A DNA stretch of 64,000 bases from Microbacterium sp. LKL04 (lineage in GTDB: Bacteria; Actinomycetota; Actinomycetes; Actinomycetales; Microbacteriaceae). Each line of letters opens with the position of its first letter. The first letter of the stretch is position 1. The notes below the pieces were generated by a model. That model was not told the DNA's origin. It saw nothing but the letters and a program-made list of their open reading frames with translations, and made no database searches. This document shows, one piece after another, positions 17,551-26,485 of the stretch. The DNA is taken from NCBI RefSeq assembly GCF_900102005.1, contig NZ_LT627736.1:2418001-2482000 (forward strand), in the 5' to 3' direction. The translations under genes and the position numbers were made by a program.

Positions 17551-18138
17551 ATGACGTTGACCTCGGTCCTCCCCTCGCTGCGACGCAGCATCCCCGATCC
17601 GATCGAACGGCGGGCCTGGCCCGAGCACACCGTCGCGGAGGTGTGCGATGTGACCGTGGCTGGTGTGTCGCTCACGCGCCTGGCCGCGCTCGAAGGGACG
17701 CCGTGCGTGATGACCGGCGACCTCGCCCACCCGCACACGCAGGATGCCCGTCGTCGCGGCATCGGCATGGACGTCACCGTCCTCGTCTTCCGCGTGACCC
17801 TGCGCGTCGACTCGCAGGACGGGCGCCGTCTGGCGCTCATCGACTGCACGACGCACGACCTCCCGATCCAGTGGGAGCACTGCCGCCTCATCGGTCGTGC
17901 GTCCACCGCGAAGACGGCGATGTTCGACATCGTCCCGGGCGACGTCGGTGCGCCCACGTGGCCCTACAACCAGGCAGCCCTGCCCACCGACCTCGTCGAG
18001 GGAGACCTGCTCGCGGTGCCGTGCACCGGCGCGCTGGCCCTGCGTGACGTGAAGCCCCGGCGTGCGCCGCAGGATGCCGGAACGTCACCCGACGCCGACG
18101 AACCAGACGAGAACTGGGCAGGTCGATGCGGAAAGTAG
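17551..18138 (+). CDS. Hypothetical protein
   Basis: A 195-residue soluble protein of unknown family, starting MTLTSVLPSLRRSIPDPIE. It contains phrases such as HTVAEVCDVTVAGVSLTRLA and TCAL-less DLPIQWEHCRLIGRASTAKTA, alternating strands suggestive of a small beta-rich fold, and a disordered acidic tail (DAGTSPDADEPDENW). No enzyme motif is seen. ATG 17551 is chosen over ATG 17545 because it is followed by the more regular sequence; the RBS is weak for either. Confidence 0.7.
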   Translation: MTLTSVLPSLRRSIPDPIERRAWPEHTVAEVCDVTVAGVSLTRLAALEGTPCVMTGDLAHPHTQDARRRGIGMDVTVLVFRVTLRVDSQDGRRLALIDCTTHDLPIQWEHCRLIGRASTAKTAMFDIVPGDVGAPTWPYNQAALPTDLVEGDLLAVPCTGALALRDVKPRRAPQDAGTSPDADEPDENWAGRCGK

Positions 18139-18285
18139 ACCCGACCGGCATCCGCATCGCGTGGCTGCGCCCCTGCGAGGCGTCGGCGAAAAGTATGAGT
18201 TTCACCAAACGGCGTCGAATGCAAGCGGTTGAGCGGAATCGCCGCGAGTCGGATTCTGGGATTCCCACGAACTGAGGAGTGTGCC

Positions 18286-18456
18286 ATGGGTCTCGACGAC
18301 AAGATCAAGAACGCTGCGCAGGACATCGCCGGCAAGGCGAAGGAAGCCCTGGGCGACCACCGCGGTGACGAGGAACTTCGCCGTGAGGGCGAAGCCGACC
18401 AGCGCGAAGCGAACCTCAAGAAGGCCGGCGAGAACGTCAAGGACGTGTTCAAGTAA
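18286..18456 (+). CDS. CsbD family stress protein
   Basis: A 56-residue highly charged protein (MGLDDKIKNAAQDIAGKAKEALG, then EADQREANLKKAGENVKDVFK), the CsbD signature. CsbD proteins are abundant general-stress proteins of unknown molecular role, predicted to be helical and partly disordered. AGGAG precedes the ATG. A hairpin terminator follows at 18473-18506. Confidence 0.9.
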   Translation: MGLDDKIKNAAQDIAGKAKEALGDHRGDEELRREGEADQREANLKKAGENVKDVFK

Positions 18457-18472
18457 GCCAGCCCGATCATGG

Positions 18473-18506
18473 GAGGGGCCCTGCCGGTCAGCCGGTGGGG
18501 CCCCTC
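18473..18506 (+). terminator. Hairpin terminator after csbD-like gene
   Basis: GAGGGGCCC at 18473-18481 pairs perfectly with GGGCCCCTC at 18498-18506, and inner CCGG repeats extend the stem. ATCTTAT follows. It lies between the CsbD stop and the convergent VanZ gene. Confidence 0.75.
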
Positions 18507-18522
18507 ATCTTATGAGGCGCCG

Positions 18523-19125
18523 TCAGGAAGCCGTTCCGGCGTGACGAGCGCTCGCCACCGTCCGTGGCGCCGCGTCGTCATGCCACCGGAACAGGCGGAC
18601 GAGCGAGGACAGGCCGGGGATGCGCAGGGCGAGCAGGTAGACCGCGTAGCCGGCGACGCCGCCCACGGTGTTCCACATCAGGTCGTTGACGTCGGCGATG
18701 TGACCGCCAGCGAAGAACGCTTGCGCAACCAACTGCGCGAGCTCGATCCCCAGACTGACCGAGACGGCGGCCAGCACGACCTTCACCCAGGACGAGCGAC
18801 GCATGAGGAGCGGGATCAGAACTCCCAGCGGCACGAAGACCGCGATGTTCATGAGCGCGTCGTCGACCTCGTAGTCGTACAACGGCACCAGCGCGAGCTT
18901 CGGGGTCCACGGCTCACCGCTGTCGACGGGCGACAGGTAGATCGGGAAGATCGTGTTGGCGAAGATCCCGGCGGCGTAGACCGCGACGACGACGGCTGTC
19001 ACGGCGCGAGCCCACGTGAGCTTGTTCCGACGCGCCAACACGGCGATCAACAGGACGAACAGCGCGATGCCGAGCGGGATCGCTACGGGCAGGACGGGGA
19101 CCTCGCCGAAAGGGTTTGTGGACAC
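18523..19125 (-). CDS. VanZ family membrane protein
   Basis: A 200-residue membrane protein with five hydrophobic segments. The family signature is seen in VPLYDYEVDDALMNIAVFVPLGVLIPLL and in the following SLGIELAQLVAQAFFAGGHIADVNDLMWNTVGGVAGYAV, with the conserved E, Q and DVNDLMxNTxGG. VanZ-like proteins are envelope membrane proteins first linked to teicoplanin resistance; the activity is unknown. A single-gene unit. Confidence 0.9.
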   Translation of the reverse strand: MSTNPFGEVPVLPVAIPLGIALFVLLIAVLARRNKLTWARAVTAVVVAVYAAGIFANTIFPIYLSPVDSGEPWTPKLALVPLYDYEVDDALMNIAVFVPLGVLIPLLMRRSSWVKVVLAAVSVSLGIELAQLVAQAFFAGGHIADVNDLMWNTVGGVAGYAVYLLALRIPGLSSLVRLFRWHDDAAPRTVASARHAGTAS

Positions 19126-19273
19126 TCCGGGACCCTATCCGAGGCGGGCGGCTCGGGCTGACCGGCGTGCTGAACGCGGAGGTCTGTGTCTCATCGTGCG
19201 CGGACTGATGGTCTCGGCCCCACGGCCGAAGCCGACGGACACCCGGGCTCATCGCGGCCCGCGGACAGCGGCC

Positions 19274-19456
19274 TCAGTCCGGGATACCCGGCCTTCCGGT
19301 AGTCAGCCGCAGGCCGATGTACGCGCCCGGCCCGATCAACACTGCGCCCGCGGCGAGTCCGATGAGGGCGTTGTCGGCGATCAGGCCGACCGCGAAGCCG
19401 AGGATGACGGCGGCCGTCGCTCCCGCTGATGCTCGAGACAGCTGATGCATATCCAT
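19274..19456 (-). CDS. Small hypothetical membrane protein
   Basis: A 60-residue protein with two hydrophobic, glycine- and alanine-rich segments (ATAAVILGFAVGLIADNALIG, then GAVLIGPGAYIGLRL). It fits in an otherwise empty gap and has codon use like the neighbours. The start could be ATG 19456 or the ATG two codons later. Family unknown. Confidence 0.5.
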   Translation of the reverse strand: MDMHQLSRASAGATAAVILGFAVGLIADNALIGLAAGAVLIGPGAYIGLRLTTGRPGIPD

Positions 19457-19535
19457 GCCCTCGACGGTAAGCCTGCGTCACCTCGGCAACATCCCCCGGG
19501 CGGCGGATTCCGGGCCTTCCGCCGCTTTCGATGTC

Positions 19536-19617
19536 CGCGGATGCAAGAGATCCGAAGCGACACGCGGGTGAAGGATGCCGCGGCTCGGCGCGTCGCGCGC
19601 GATCTATTGCATCCGCG
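19536..19617. repeat. 82-bp palindromic intergenic element, copy 1
   Basis: Outer arms of 17 bases at 19536-19552 (CGCGGATGCAAGAGATC) and 19601-19617 (GATCTATTGCATCCGCG) are inverse to each other with one mismatch. Inner arms GCGACACGC (19557-19565) and GCGCGTCGC (19589-19597) also pair with one mismatch. The centre is variable. Two further copies of exactly 82 bp lie at 36159 and 48471. It sits between a small membrane gene and the copA stop. Confidence 0.85.
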
Positions 19618-19654
19618 TACAGAGGCGCCCCGCACCGCGCGCACAGCGCCGCCC

Positions 19655-21829
19655 TCAGCCCCGCCCGACCGCCTGGAACCCGCGCAGGCGCAGGCTGTTG
19701 GTCACCACGAACACCGACGACAGTGCCATGGCCGCCGCGGCGACGAGCGGGTTCAGCAGCGCGGCCATCGCGAGCGGGATCGCGGCGACGTTGTACGCGA
19801 ACGCCCAGAACAGGTTGCCCTTGATGACGCCCAGGGTCCGCCGCGCGAGACGCACCGCGTCGGCGACGACGATCGGGTCGCCCGAGACGACGGTGATGTC
19901 GGATGCCGCGATCGCCGCGTCCGTGCCGCCGCCCATCGCGATCCCGAGGTCGGCGGCTGCGAGCGCCGCGGCGTCGTTGACACCGTCGCCCACCATCGCG
20001 ACGACCCGGCCCTCGCCCTGCAGACGGCGGATCGTGTCGAGCTTGCCCGCCGGTGTCACGCCGGCCTCGACGCGGGAGATCCCGACCTCAGCGGCGACCC
20101 GAGCTGCAGAGGACTCGGTGTCGCCGGTCAGCAGGATCGGCTCGAGCCCGAGCTCGCGGAACCGCGCGATCGCTTCCCCGCTCGACGACTTGACCGTGTC
20201 AGCGACCATGATCGCGCCGAGGTACACACCGTCGCGCGCGACCGCCACGACCGTCCCTTCGGGCAGATCGGCGGGCACGGCAACGGCCCACTGCTCGGCG
20301 AGCCACGACGGCCGGCCGGCGACGACCGCCGCCCCCTCGACGACACCCTGCACACCGAATCCGGCGTGCGACTGGAACGACTCGACGCGCCCCGTCGGCG
20401 CCGCCGCGACGATCGCGCGGGCGACGGGGTGCTCCGACCCCGATTCGACGGCCGCCGCGACCGAGAGAAGCTCCTCGCGGGACACGCTCGCAGGCAGCAC
20501 GTCGGTCACGCTCATGCGTCCGGTCGTGACGGTGCCCGTCTTGTCGAGCACGATCGTGTCGACGGTACGGGTCTGCTCGAGCACCTGCGGACCACGGATG
20601 AGGATGCCGAGCTGCGACCCGCGCCCGGTTCCCACCAGCAGGGCGGTCGGGGTCGCGAGCCCGAGCGCGCACGGGCAGGCGATGATGAGCGTCGCGACGG
20701 CAGCGGTGAAGGCGAGCTCCCACGGCGCACCGGCGATCGCCCAGCCGACGAGGGCGGCGAGCGCGAGCACGATCACGACGGGCACGAAGACGGCCGAGAC
20801 GCGGTCGGCGAGGCGCTGCACCTCGGCCTTGCCGGTCTGCGCCTCCTCCATGAGCCGCCGCATCCGCGCCAGTTCCGTGTCGGCGCCGACGCGGGTGACC
20901 TGCACCTCGAGTCGACCACCGACGTTGATCGTCGCGCCGACGACGCGGGACCCTTCAGCGACCTCGACGGGCATCGACTCACCCGTGAGCATGCTCGCGT
21001 CGACGCTGCTCATCCCTGCGGTGACGAGTCCGTCCGACGGGATCTTCTCGCCGGGGCGGACGACGACCGTGTCGCCGACGACGAGCTGCGAGACCGGCAC
21101 GCGGGTCTCGACGCCGTTCTGCAGCTTTGCGGCATCCGTCGCCCCGAGTTCGAGCAGCGCGCGCAGCGCCTCGGACGACGCCCGCTTCGCGCGAGCCTCG
21201 ATGTAGCGGCCCGTGAGGATGAAGACCGTGACGAGCGCGGCGACCTCGAGGTAGATCTCGTGTCCGCCCGCCTGCGGCGCACCGACGAGCGTGAAGGTCA
21301 TGGTCATGCCGGGCATGCCCGCGCCGCCGAAGAAGAGGGCGTACAGCGACCAGCCGAACGACGCGATGACGCCGAGGCTGATGAGGGTGTCCATCGTCGC
21401 CGCGCCGTGGCGCAGGTTGACGGCGGCGGCACGGTGGAACGGCCACGCGCCCCACACCGCGACCGGAGCCGCGAGGGTCAGCGCGAGCCACTGCCAGTTC
21501 TCGAATTGCAGCGGCGGGATCATCGACATCAGCGCGACGGGCAACGAGAGGGCCGCGCTGATCAGCAGCCGCTGGCGGAGCGGCGTGGTTTCGTCCTCCG
21601 CCTCGGCCGCCCCGGGCTCAGGGGCCGGCACCGCCGCGGCGTACCCTGCGGCTTCGACGGTCGCGATCAGCTGCGCCGTCTCGACGCCCTCGGCACGGAC
21701 GCGCGCCTTCTCGGTCGCGTAGTTGACGGATGCCTCGACGCCCGGGAGCTTGTTGAGTTTCCGCTCGATCCGGGTGGCGCACGAAGCGCAGGTCATCCCC
21801 GAGATGTCGAGCTCGACGTCGGTGCTCAC
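19655..21829 (-). CDS. copA: Copper-translocating P-type ATPase
   Basis: A 724-residue P1B-1 ATPase that exports Cu+ using ATP. Domains in order: heavy-metal-binding domain with GMTCASC (Cys14, Cys17), membrane segments, actuator TGES (282-285), ion-pathway CPC (385-387) in [11 protein letters not shown], and phosphorylation motif DKTGT (429-433). The C-terminal hinge [20 protein letters not shown] is intact. It overlaps the copZ stop by four bases and is the last gene of csoR-copZ-copA. Confidence 0.96.
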   Translation of the reverse strand: MSTDVELDISGMTCASCATRIERKLNKLPGVEASVNYATEKARVRAEGVETAQLIATVEAAGYAAAVPAPEPGAAEAEDETTPLRQRLLISAALSLPVALMSMIPPLQFENWQWLALTLAAPVAVWGAWPFHRAAAVNLRHGAATMDTLISLGVIASFGWSLYALFFGGAGMPGMTMTFTLVGAPQAGGHEIYLEVAALVTVFILTGRYIEARAKRASSEALRALLELGATDAAKLQNGVETRVPVSQLVVGDTVVVRPGEKIPSDGLVTAGMSSVDASMLTGESMPVEVAEGSRVVGATINVGGRLEVQVTRVGADTELARMRRLMEEAQTGKAEVQRLADRVSAVFVPVVIVLALAALVGWAIAGAPWELAFTAAVATLIIACPCALGLATPTALLVGTGRGSQLGILIRGPQVLEQTRTVDTIVLDKTGTVTTGRMSVTDVLPASVSREELLSVAAAVESGSEHPVARAIVAAAPTGRVESFQSHAGFGVQGVVEGAAVVAGRPSWLAEQWAVAVPADLPEGTVVAVARDGVYLGAIMVADTVKSSSGEAIARFRELGLEPILLTGDTESSAARVAAEVGISRVEAGVTPAGKLDTIRRLQGEGRVVAMVGDGVNDAAALAAADLGIAMGGGTDAAIAASDITVVSGDPIVVADAVRLARRTLGVIKGNLFWAFAYNVAAIPLAMAALLNPLVAAAAMALSSVFVVTNSLRLRGFQAVGRG

Positions 21830-22113
21830 GCGGACACCCGGGTGTATCCGGCCTCCTCGATGGCGGCGGTCAGAGCGTCGTCGTCGAGGGGGGTCGCGCT
21901 GTGCACGGTGACGTGCGAGGTGCCGCCGGCGACGAGGTCGACGGACACGGCCTCGACACCGTCGATCTCGGAGAGCTCCTCGCGGACGCTCGCCACGCAG
22001 TGCGCGCAGGTCATACCGGTGACGAGCAGTTCTTCGTTGACGGCGGATGCCGGTGCGGCGGGCGCCCCGGATGCGGAGACGTCGGTCAGTCCGAGCTGGA
22101 TGCGGTCGGTCAT
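21826..22113 (-). CDS. copZ: Copper chaperone, heavy-metal-associated domain protein
   Basis: A 95-residue protein with one HMA domain: the metal site GMTCAHC is near 33-38 and the fold continues [24 protein letters not shown]. It carries Cu+ to CopA. A 25-residue N-terminal extension ([25 protein letters not shown]) precedes the domain, longer than in typical CopZ. The gene starts 17 bases after csoR and overlaps copA. Confidence 0.92.
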   Translation of the reverse strand: MTDRIQLGLTDVSASGAPAAPASAVNEELLVTGMTCAHCVASVREELSEIDGVEAVSVDLVAGGTSHVTVHSATPLDDDALTAAIEEAGYTRVSA

Positions 22114-22130
22114 GGTGTGTCCTCCAGGGT

Positions 22131-22412
22131 TCAGGAGCGGACGAGACGCGCGATCGCGTCGTTCGCCTCGCGGATCTTCTCGGCGGCGACCTGGCCGCCC
22201 TCGGCGCTCGCCTCGGCGACGCAGTGACTCAGGTGGTCGGAGAGCAGCGAGAGCGCGACGGTCTCGAGCGCCTTCGTCGCGGCGGAGACCTGCGTGAGGA
22301 TGTCGATGCAGTACTTGTCCTCGTCGACCATGCGCGCGATGCCGCGCACCTGGCCTTCGACCCGGCGCAGTCGCTTCTGCAGGTCATCCTTGTTCGCGTC
22401 GTACCCGTTCAT
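22131..22412 (-). CDS. csoR: Copper-sensing repressor CsoR
   Basis: A 93-residue helical repressor of the CsoR/RcnR family. The metal ligands of the Cu-type are present: Cys in [10 protein letters not shown] (near 34), His in [10 protein letters not shown] (near 59) and Cys four residues later. The N-terminal basic helix [19 protein letters not shown] binds DNA. It should repress its own operon until Cu+ binds. A palindrome immediately upstream at 22424-22438 is the likely site. Confidence 0.94.
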   Translation of the reverse strand: MNGYDANKDDLQKRLRRVEGQVRGIARMVDEDKYCIDILTQVSAATKALETVALSLLSDHLSHCVAEASAEGGQVAAEKIREANDAIARLVRS

Positions 22413-22423
22413 GACAGATACGG

Positions 22424-22438
22424 TACCCCCCTAGGGTA
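22424..22438. promoter_or_regulatory. Candidate CsoR operator
   Basis: TACCC at 22424-22428 and GGGTA at 22434-22438 flank CCCTA, giving TACCCCCCTAGGGTA. G/C-tract palindromes of this form flanked by AT are typical CsoR sites. It lies 12 bases upstream of the csoR start codon and 22 bases before the stop of the GntR gene. Confidence 0.7.
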
Positions 22439-22459
22439 TGTGCGTCAAGGGCCCGCGGG

Positions 22460-23164
22460 TCAGACTTCCTCGACCTCGCCGGAGACGAGCGTCAGGTGCT
22501 CCCGGGCCGAGGCCTCCGCGTCGGCACCGCGCCCGTCGTGGATCGCCCGAGCCGTCGCGAGGTGGGCCTCGAGGGTGCCGACCCGCGGCATCCCGGGCGT
22601 CAGCCCTCGCACCGATCGGCCGCGCAGGATCTCGGCGATGGGGTCGCCGAGCTTCTCGAACAGGGCGTTGCCCGAGGCTCTCAGCAGAAGCCGGTGGTAG
22701 GCGATGTCGGCGTCGAGGTACTCGTCCGAGTCGCCGAGACCCTGATTCCCGAGGTCGCTGAGCAGCGTCGCCCACCGCACGAGCTCGTCGCGCTCGGCAT
22801 CCCCCGCCCGTTCCGCGGCCAACCGGGCCGCGACGGGTTCGACGGCGACGCGCAGGTCGGTCAGTTCGATCAGCACGTCGCGCCGTCGGGGGCTGTCGAG
22901 CGACCACTCGATGATGTCCGCGTTCAAGATGTCCCACTCCGCCTGAGGCCGGACGACGAGCCCGACACGGCGACGCGAGGTGAGCAGCCCGTGCGCCTCG
23001 AGGACCCGGACCGCTTCGCGCACGACCGTCCGCGACGCGGTGAACGACTCTTCGAGACCGGCGAGGGTCAGCCCGGTTCCGGGCGGCAACTCACCACCGA
23101 CGATCCTCCGGCCGAGGGTCTCGACGATGTGAGCGTGGGATGCGGTGGTGGCAGGCGTGGGCAT
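22460..23164 (-). CDS. FadR/GntR-type transcriptional regulator of gluconate genes
   Basis: A 234-residue regulator. N-terminal winged helix (VETLGRRIVGGELPPGTGLT through RTVVREAVRVLEAHGLLTSR) and C-terminal FCD ligand-binding domain (LIELTDLRVAVEPVAARLAAE, then DIAYHRLLLRASGN with the metal-binding His and Asp). It is divergent from the gluconate permease, which makes gluconate or idonate the likely effector. The start at 23164 is ATG. Confidence 0.9.
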   Translation of the reverse strand: MPTPATTASHAHIVETLGRRIVGGELPPGTGLTLAGLEESFTASRTVVREAVRVLEAHGLLTSRRRVGLVVRPQAEWDILNADIIEWSLDSPRRRDVLIELTDLRVAVEPVAARLAAERAGDAERDELVRWATLLSDLGNQGLGDSDEYLDADIAYHRLLLRASGNALFEKLGDPIAEILRGRSVRGLTPGMPRVGTLEAHLATARAIHDGRGADAEASAREHLTLVSGEVEEV

Positions 23165-23195
23165 CGGTGTCCTTCGTAGCGATGCTCACGCTACC

Positions 23196-23229
23196 GCGAA
23201 AAGTACGATCATTCGCTTGCGAAAGGTAC
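23196..23229. promoter_or_regulatory. Candidate operator between gntR-like gene and gntP
   Basis: The phrase GCGAAAAGTAC at 23196-23206 recurs as GCGAAAGGTAC at 23219-23229, 23 bases apart, about two helical turns. Between them TTCGC-TT-GCGAA (23212-23223) is a palindrome. The cluster lies midway between divergent starts 23164 and 23303, and is a plausible site for the FCD regulator. Confidence 0.55.
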
Positions 23230-23302
23230 TACTTATGTGGCACCGTGGGCTCGCTGCCGGGAATGGCCCCGGCACCGGGACGATTCACTGGAGAACACAC
23301 CC

Positions 23303-24685
23303 ATGGACGAGTGGACGCAAACACTCGGAGCGCTACCGCTCCTTCTGATCGCGGCCGGAGCGGTCGCCCTGATCCTGCTGCTCATCATCAAGGTCCGCAT
23401 GCACGCGTTCATCGTGCTCGTGCTGGTCTCGCTGCTGACGGCACTGGCCACCGGCATCCCCGTCGGCAGCATCGGCAAGGTGCTGATCGACAGCTTCAGC
23501 TCGACCGTCGGCACGGTCGCACTTCTCGTCGGCTTCGGAGCGATGCTCGGCGCGCTCATCGAGAGCTCGGGCGGCGCCCGCGTGCTGGCCGAGAAGATGG
23601 TCTCGATCTTCGGTGAGAAGCGCGCCGCCATCGCGCTGAGCGTCGCCTCGCTCCTCATGGGCTTCCCGATGTTCTTCGACGCCGGCCTCGTCGTCATGCT
23701 GCCGATCATCTTCGCCGTGGCGCGCCGCATCGGCGGCAAGCACATGCTGCTCTACGGCATCTCGGCCGCCGCCGCGTTCTCGGTCATGCACGTCTTCGTG
23801 CCGCCGCACCCCGGCCCCATCACCGCGAGCGAGACCTTCGGAGCGAACCTCGGCCTCGTCCTGCTCATCGGTCTCGTCGTCGCGATCCCCACCTGGTACC
23901 TCAGCGGGTACCTCTGGGCGCGCTTCATCGACCGCCGCATCCCGCTCGCCATCCCCCGTCTGTTCGGCGAGGACGTCGAACCCACGAACCCGCCCAAGGC
24001 CGGCACCGTCATCGGCGTCATCGCGATCCCGCTGGTCCTGATCCTCCTCAACACCGGTTCTGCGGCGCTCGTCTCGTCGGGAGCCGTCGACGGCACCGCC
24101 GTCTGGGTGCAGGCGCTCGGCCTCATCGGCACGAGCCAGGTCGCCCTGCTGATCGCCGTCCTCGTCGCCCTGTTCGTCCTCGGCACCCGCCGCGGTGTCG
24201 GCGGCAGCGCGCTCGACAAGATCGTCGAGTCCTCGCTCGGACCGATCTGCTCGGTCGTCCTCATCACCGGCGCGGGTGGCATGTTCGGTGGCGTCCTGCG
24301 CGCCTCGGGCATCGGTGATGCGCTGTCGGATTCGCTCGCCTCGATCGGCGTCCCGGTCATCTTCGCCGCCTACCTGATCGCGCTCCTCCTCCGCGTGGCG
24401 CAGGGTTCGGCGACCGTCGCCCTCGTGACGGCCGCGGGGCTCGTCGCACCCGCCGTTCTGTCGAGTGGATTCAATGCCCTGCAGGTCGCATGTATCGTCC
24501 TCGCCACCGCCGCCGGCTCCGTCTTCGCGGGTCACGTCAACGACTCCGGTTTCTGGCTCGTCGGTCGCCTCATGGGCATGGACGTCAAGACGACCCTCAA
24601 GACCTGGACCGTGCAGCAGGCCCTCGAGTCGGTCGTAGGCTTCCTCATCGTGCTCGGCATCTTCGGCCTGGTGTCCCTTGTCTGA
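23303..24685 (+). CDS. Gluconate:H+ symporter, GntP family
   Basis: A 460-residue membrane permease with about twelve to fourteen segments, importing gluconate or a related sugar acid. GntP family phrases are clear: LLVGFGAMLGALIESSGGARVLAE, FFDAGLVVMLPIIFAVAR, HVFVPPHPGPITASE and GHVNDSGFWLVGRLMGM. The start is ATG 23303, behind GGAGA; a longer frame from 23237 was rejected. Its last codons overlap the start of the next gene, so the operon is translationally coupled. Confidence 0.94.
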   Translation: MDEWTQTLGALPLLLIAAGAVALILLLIIKVRMHAFIVLVLVSLLTALATGIPVGSIGKVLIDSFSSTVGTVALLVGFGAMLGALIESSGGARVLAEKMVSIFGEKRAAIALSVASLLMGFPMFFDAGLVVMLPIIFAVARRIGGKHMLLYGISAAAAFSVMHVFVPPHPGPITASETFGANLGLVLLIGLVVAIPTWYLSGYLWARFIDRRIPLAIPRLFGEDVEPTNPPKAGTVIGVIAIPLVLILLNTGSAALVSSGAVDGTAVWVQALGLIGTSQVALLIAVLVALFVLGTRRGVGGSALDKIVESSLGPICSVVLITGAGGMFGGVLRASGIGDALSDSLASIGVPVIFAAYLIALLLRVAQGSATVALVTAAGLVAPAVLSSGFNALQVACIVLATAAGSVFAGHVNDSGFWLVGRLMGMDVKTTLKTWTVQQALESVVGFLIVLGIFGLVSLV

Positions 24686-25445
24686 CGTCTTCGACCTCAC
24701 CGGCCGTCTGGCCCTCGTGACGGGATCATCGCGGGGGCTCGGCCAGAGCCTCGCCGTGGGCCTCGCCGAGGCCGGCGCCCGCGTCATCGTCCACGGCCGC
24801 GATGCCGAGGCCGTCGAGCGGAGCGCCGCCGCGATCGCCGAGCGCACCGGCATCCGTCCCGAGGCAGCCCTGTTCGACGTCACGGATGCCGCGGCTGTCG
24901 AGGAGGCGATCGGCGACCTCGTCGAGCGAGTCGGCGCCCCCGACATCCTCGTCAACAACGCCGGCATCCAGCGGCGGGCGCCCTTCGCGGAGTTCCCCGT
25001 CGCGGACTGGGATGCCGTCATCTCGAGCAACCTGTCGAGCGCCTTCTACGTGTCGCGTTTCGTGGCTCCCGGCATGATCGCGCGCGGCTCCGGCAAGATC
25101 ATCAACATCGCCTCGGTCCAGTCGATGCTCGGGCGCCAGACCATCGCCCCGTACGCCGCGAGCAAGGGCGGTATCGCCCAGCTCAGTCGTGGGATGGCCG
25201 CCGACCTGGCGCGCCACGGCATCCAGGTCAACACGCTCTCGCCCGGCTACTTCGCCACCGAGATGAACGCGGCGCTCGTCGCCGACGCGGACTTCTCGGA
25301 CTGGGTCGCCCAGCGCACCCCGGCCGGCCGCTGGGGTGACGTCGCGGAGCTGCGCGGACCGCTCGTGTTCCTCGCCTCGGCGGCGAGCGACTTCGTGAAC
25401 GGCCAGAACCTGTTCGTCGACGGCGGCATGACCGCGGTCGTCTGA
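24678..25445 (+). CDS. idnO: SDR, gluconate 5-dehydrogenase type
   Basis: A 255-residue short-chain dehydrogenase, starting at TTG 24678 inside the end of gntP. The motifs are complete: TGSSRGLGQSLAVGLAEAG (cofactor), NNAGIQRRAPF, IINIASVQS (Ser) and YAASKGG (Tyr, Lys). It resembles gluconate 5-dehydrogenase, which interconverts 5-keto-gluconate and gluconate. Together with idnD and the kinase it converts idonate to 6-phosphogluconate. The exact substrate is inferred from context. Confidence 0.85.
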   Translation: MSDVFDLTGRLALVTGSSRGLGQSLAVGLAEAGARVIVHGRDAEAVERSAAAIAERTGIRPEAALFDVTDAAAVEEAIGDLVERVGAPDILVNNAGIQRRAPFAEFPVADWDAVISSNLSSAFYVSRFVAPGMIARGSGKIINIASVQSMLGRQTIAPYAASKGGIAQLSRGMAADLARHGIQVNTLSPGYFATEMNAALVADADFSDWVAQRTPAGRWGDVAELRGPLVFLASAASDFVNGQNLFVDGGMTAVV

Positions 25446-25462
25446 CCCGAGGAGAGACACAC

Positions 25463-26485
25463 ATGGACGCAGTCGTCATCGGCGGCAAGCTCGACCTCAC
25501 GGTCGCGGACCATCCCGTCCCCGAGCCGGACGCGGGACAGGTCCGGATCCGGGTGGGATACGTCGGGATCTGCGGATCCGACCTGCACTACTACTCCGAG
25601 GGGGCGAACGGCGCGTTCGTTGTCACCGAGCCCTTGGTTCCCGGGCACGAGCTGTCGGGCTGGGTCGACCTCGACCCGTCCGGTCTGCTGTCGCCGGGGA
25701 CGCCCGTGACGGTGCATCCCGCGCGCTTCGGTCCCGAAGGGTCGACTCCCGTCGAGCCGCACCTGCGTCCCGGAGGCAGCTACCTCGGCAGCGCCGCGAC
25801 GACCCCGCACACGCAGGGCGCGATGAGCGACTACCTGGTGGTGGATGCCGGCATGATCCGGACCCTGCCCTCGGACCTGCCCGTGCGCCGCGCCGTCCTG
25901 GCCGAGCCCCTGGCCGTCGCCTTTCACGGCGCGGGCCGGTCGGGCTCCCTCGCCGGCGCGCGGGTGCTCGTCTGCGGTGCGGGTCCGATCGGCTTGCTCG
26001 CTGTCGTCGCTGCACAGGAGGCGGGAGCGGCGAGCGTCGAGATCACCGACCTGCTGGCCGAGCCGCTCGAGCGGGCACGCGCGCTCGGCGTCGACGGCGT
26101 CTGGCGGGTGGGTGAGGACGAGGTGCCCTCCGACGTCTACGACGTCGTCCTCGAGTGCTCGGGAGCCGCACCCGCCGTGTCGTCGGCGATCGCCGCCGTC
26201 CGCCGCCGCGGAACCGTCGTGCAGATCGGGATGCTGCCCAACCAGCCGGTCGGTGTGAACATCGCCCCGCTCATCTCGAAAGAAGCCACACTCACCGGCG
26301 CCTTCCGCTTCCTCGATGAGATCGACGAGGCGATCGAGGTCCTGAGCCGCCGCCCCGAGATCGAGGCCGTCATCACCCACGAGTTCCGCCCCGATGCGGC
26401 CATCGAAGCGTTCGAGACCGCACGGCGCCCCGCCGAGAGCAGCAAAGTCGTCGTGACCCTGACCGACGTGGAGGTGGCGTCGTGA
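25463..26485 (+). CDS. idnD: Zinc-type alcohol dehydrogenase, L-idonate 5-dehydrogenase type
   Basis: A 340-residue medium-chain dehydrogenase that would oxidise L-idonate to 5-ketogluconate. Catalytic zinc ligands are present (CGSDLHYY near 37 and GHE near 62), and the Rossmann motif is VLVCGAGPIGLLAVVAA. The lobe with four structural-zinc cysteines is not evident; its place is occupied by ARFGPEGSTPVEPHLRPGG. The gene has a GAGGAGAG Shine-Dalgarno and lies between idnO and the kinase. Confidence 0.85.
   Translation: MDAVVIGGKLDLTVADHPVPEPDAGQVRIRVGYVGICGSDLHYYSEGANGAFVVTEPLVPGHELSGWVDLDPSGLLSPGTPVTVHPARFGPEGSTPVEPHLRPGGSYLGSAATTPHTQGAMSDYLVVDAGMIRTLPSDLPVRRAVLAEPLAVAFHGAGRSGSLAGARVLVCGAGPIGLLAVVAAQEAGAASVEITDLLAEPLERARALGVDGVWRVGEDEVPSDVYDVVLECSGAAPAVSSAIAAVRRRGTVVQIGMLPNQPVGVNIAPLISKEATLTGAFRFLDEIDEAIEVLSRRPEIEAVITHEFRPDAAIEAFETARRPAESSKVVVTLTDVEVAS

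Noticed and set aside
19445..22297. 950-codon open frame on the strand opposite copA and copZ
   Set aside because: It lies antisense to well-supported copper genes; its arginine- and histidine-rich translation is a typical shadow in high-G+C DNA.
23140..23616. 158-codon frame across the gluconate operator
   Set aside because: It overlaps the GntR start, operator and gntP in another frame and has no recognisable sequence.
23333..25030. 565-codon frame opposite gntP
   Set aside because: Acidic and arginine-rich low-complexity translation antisense to a clear membrane permease.
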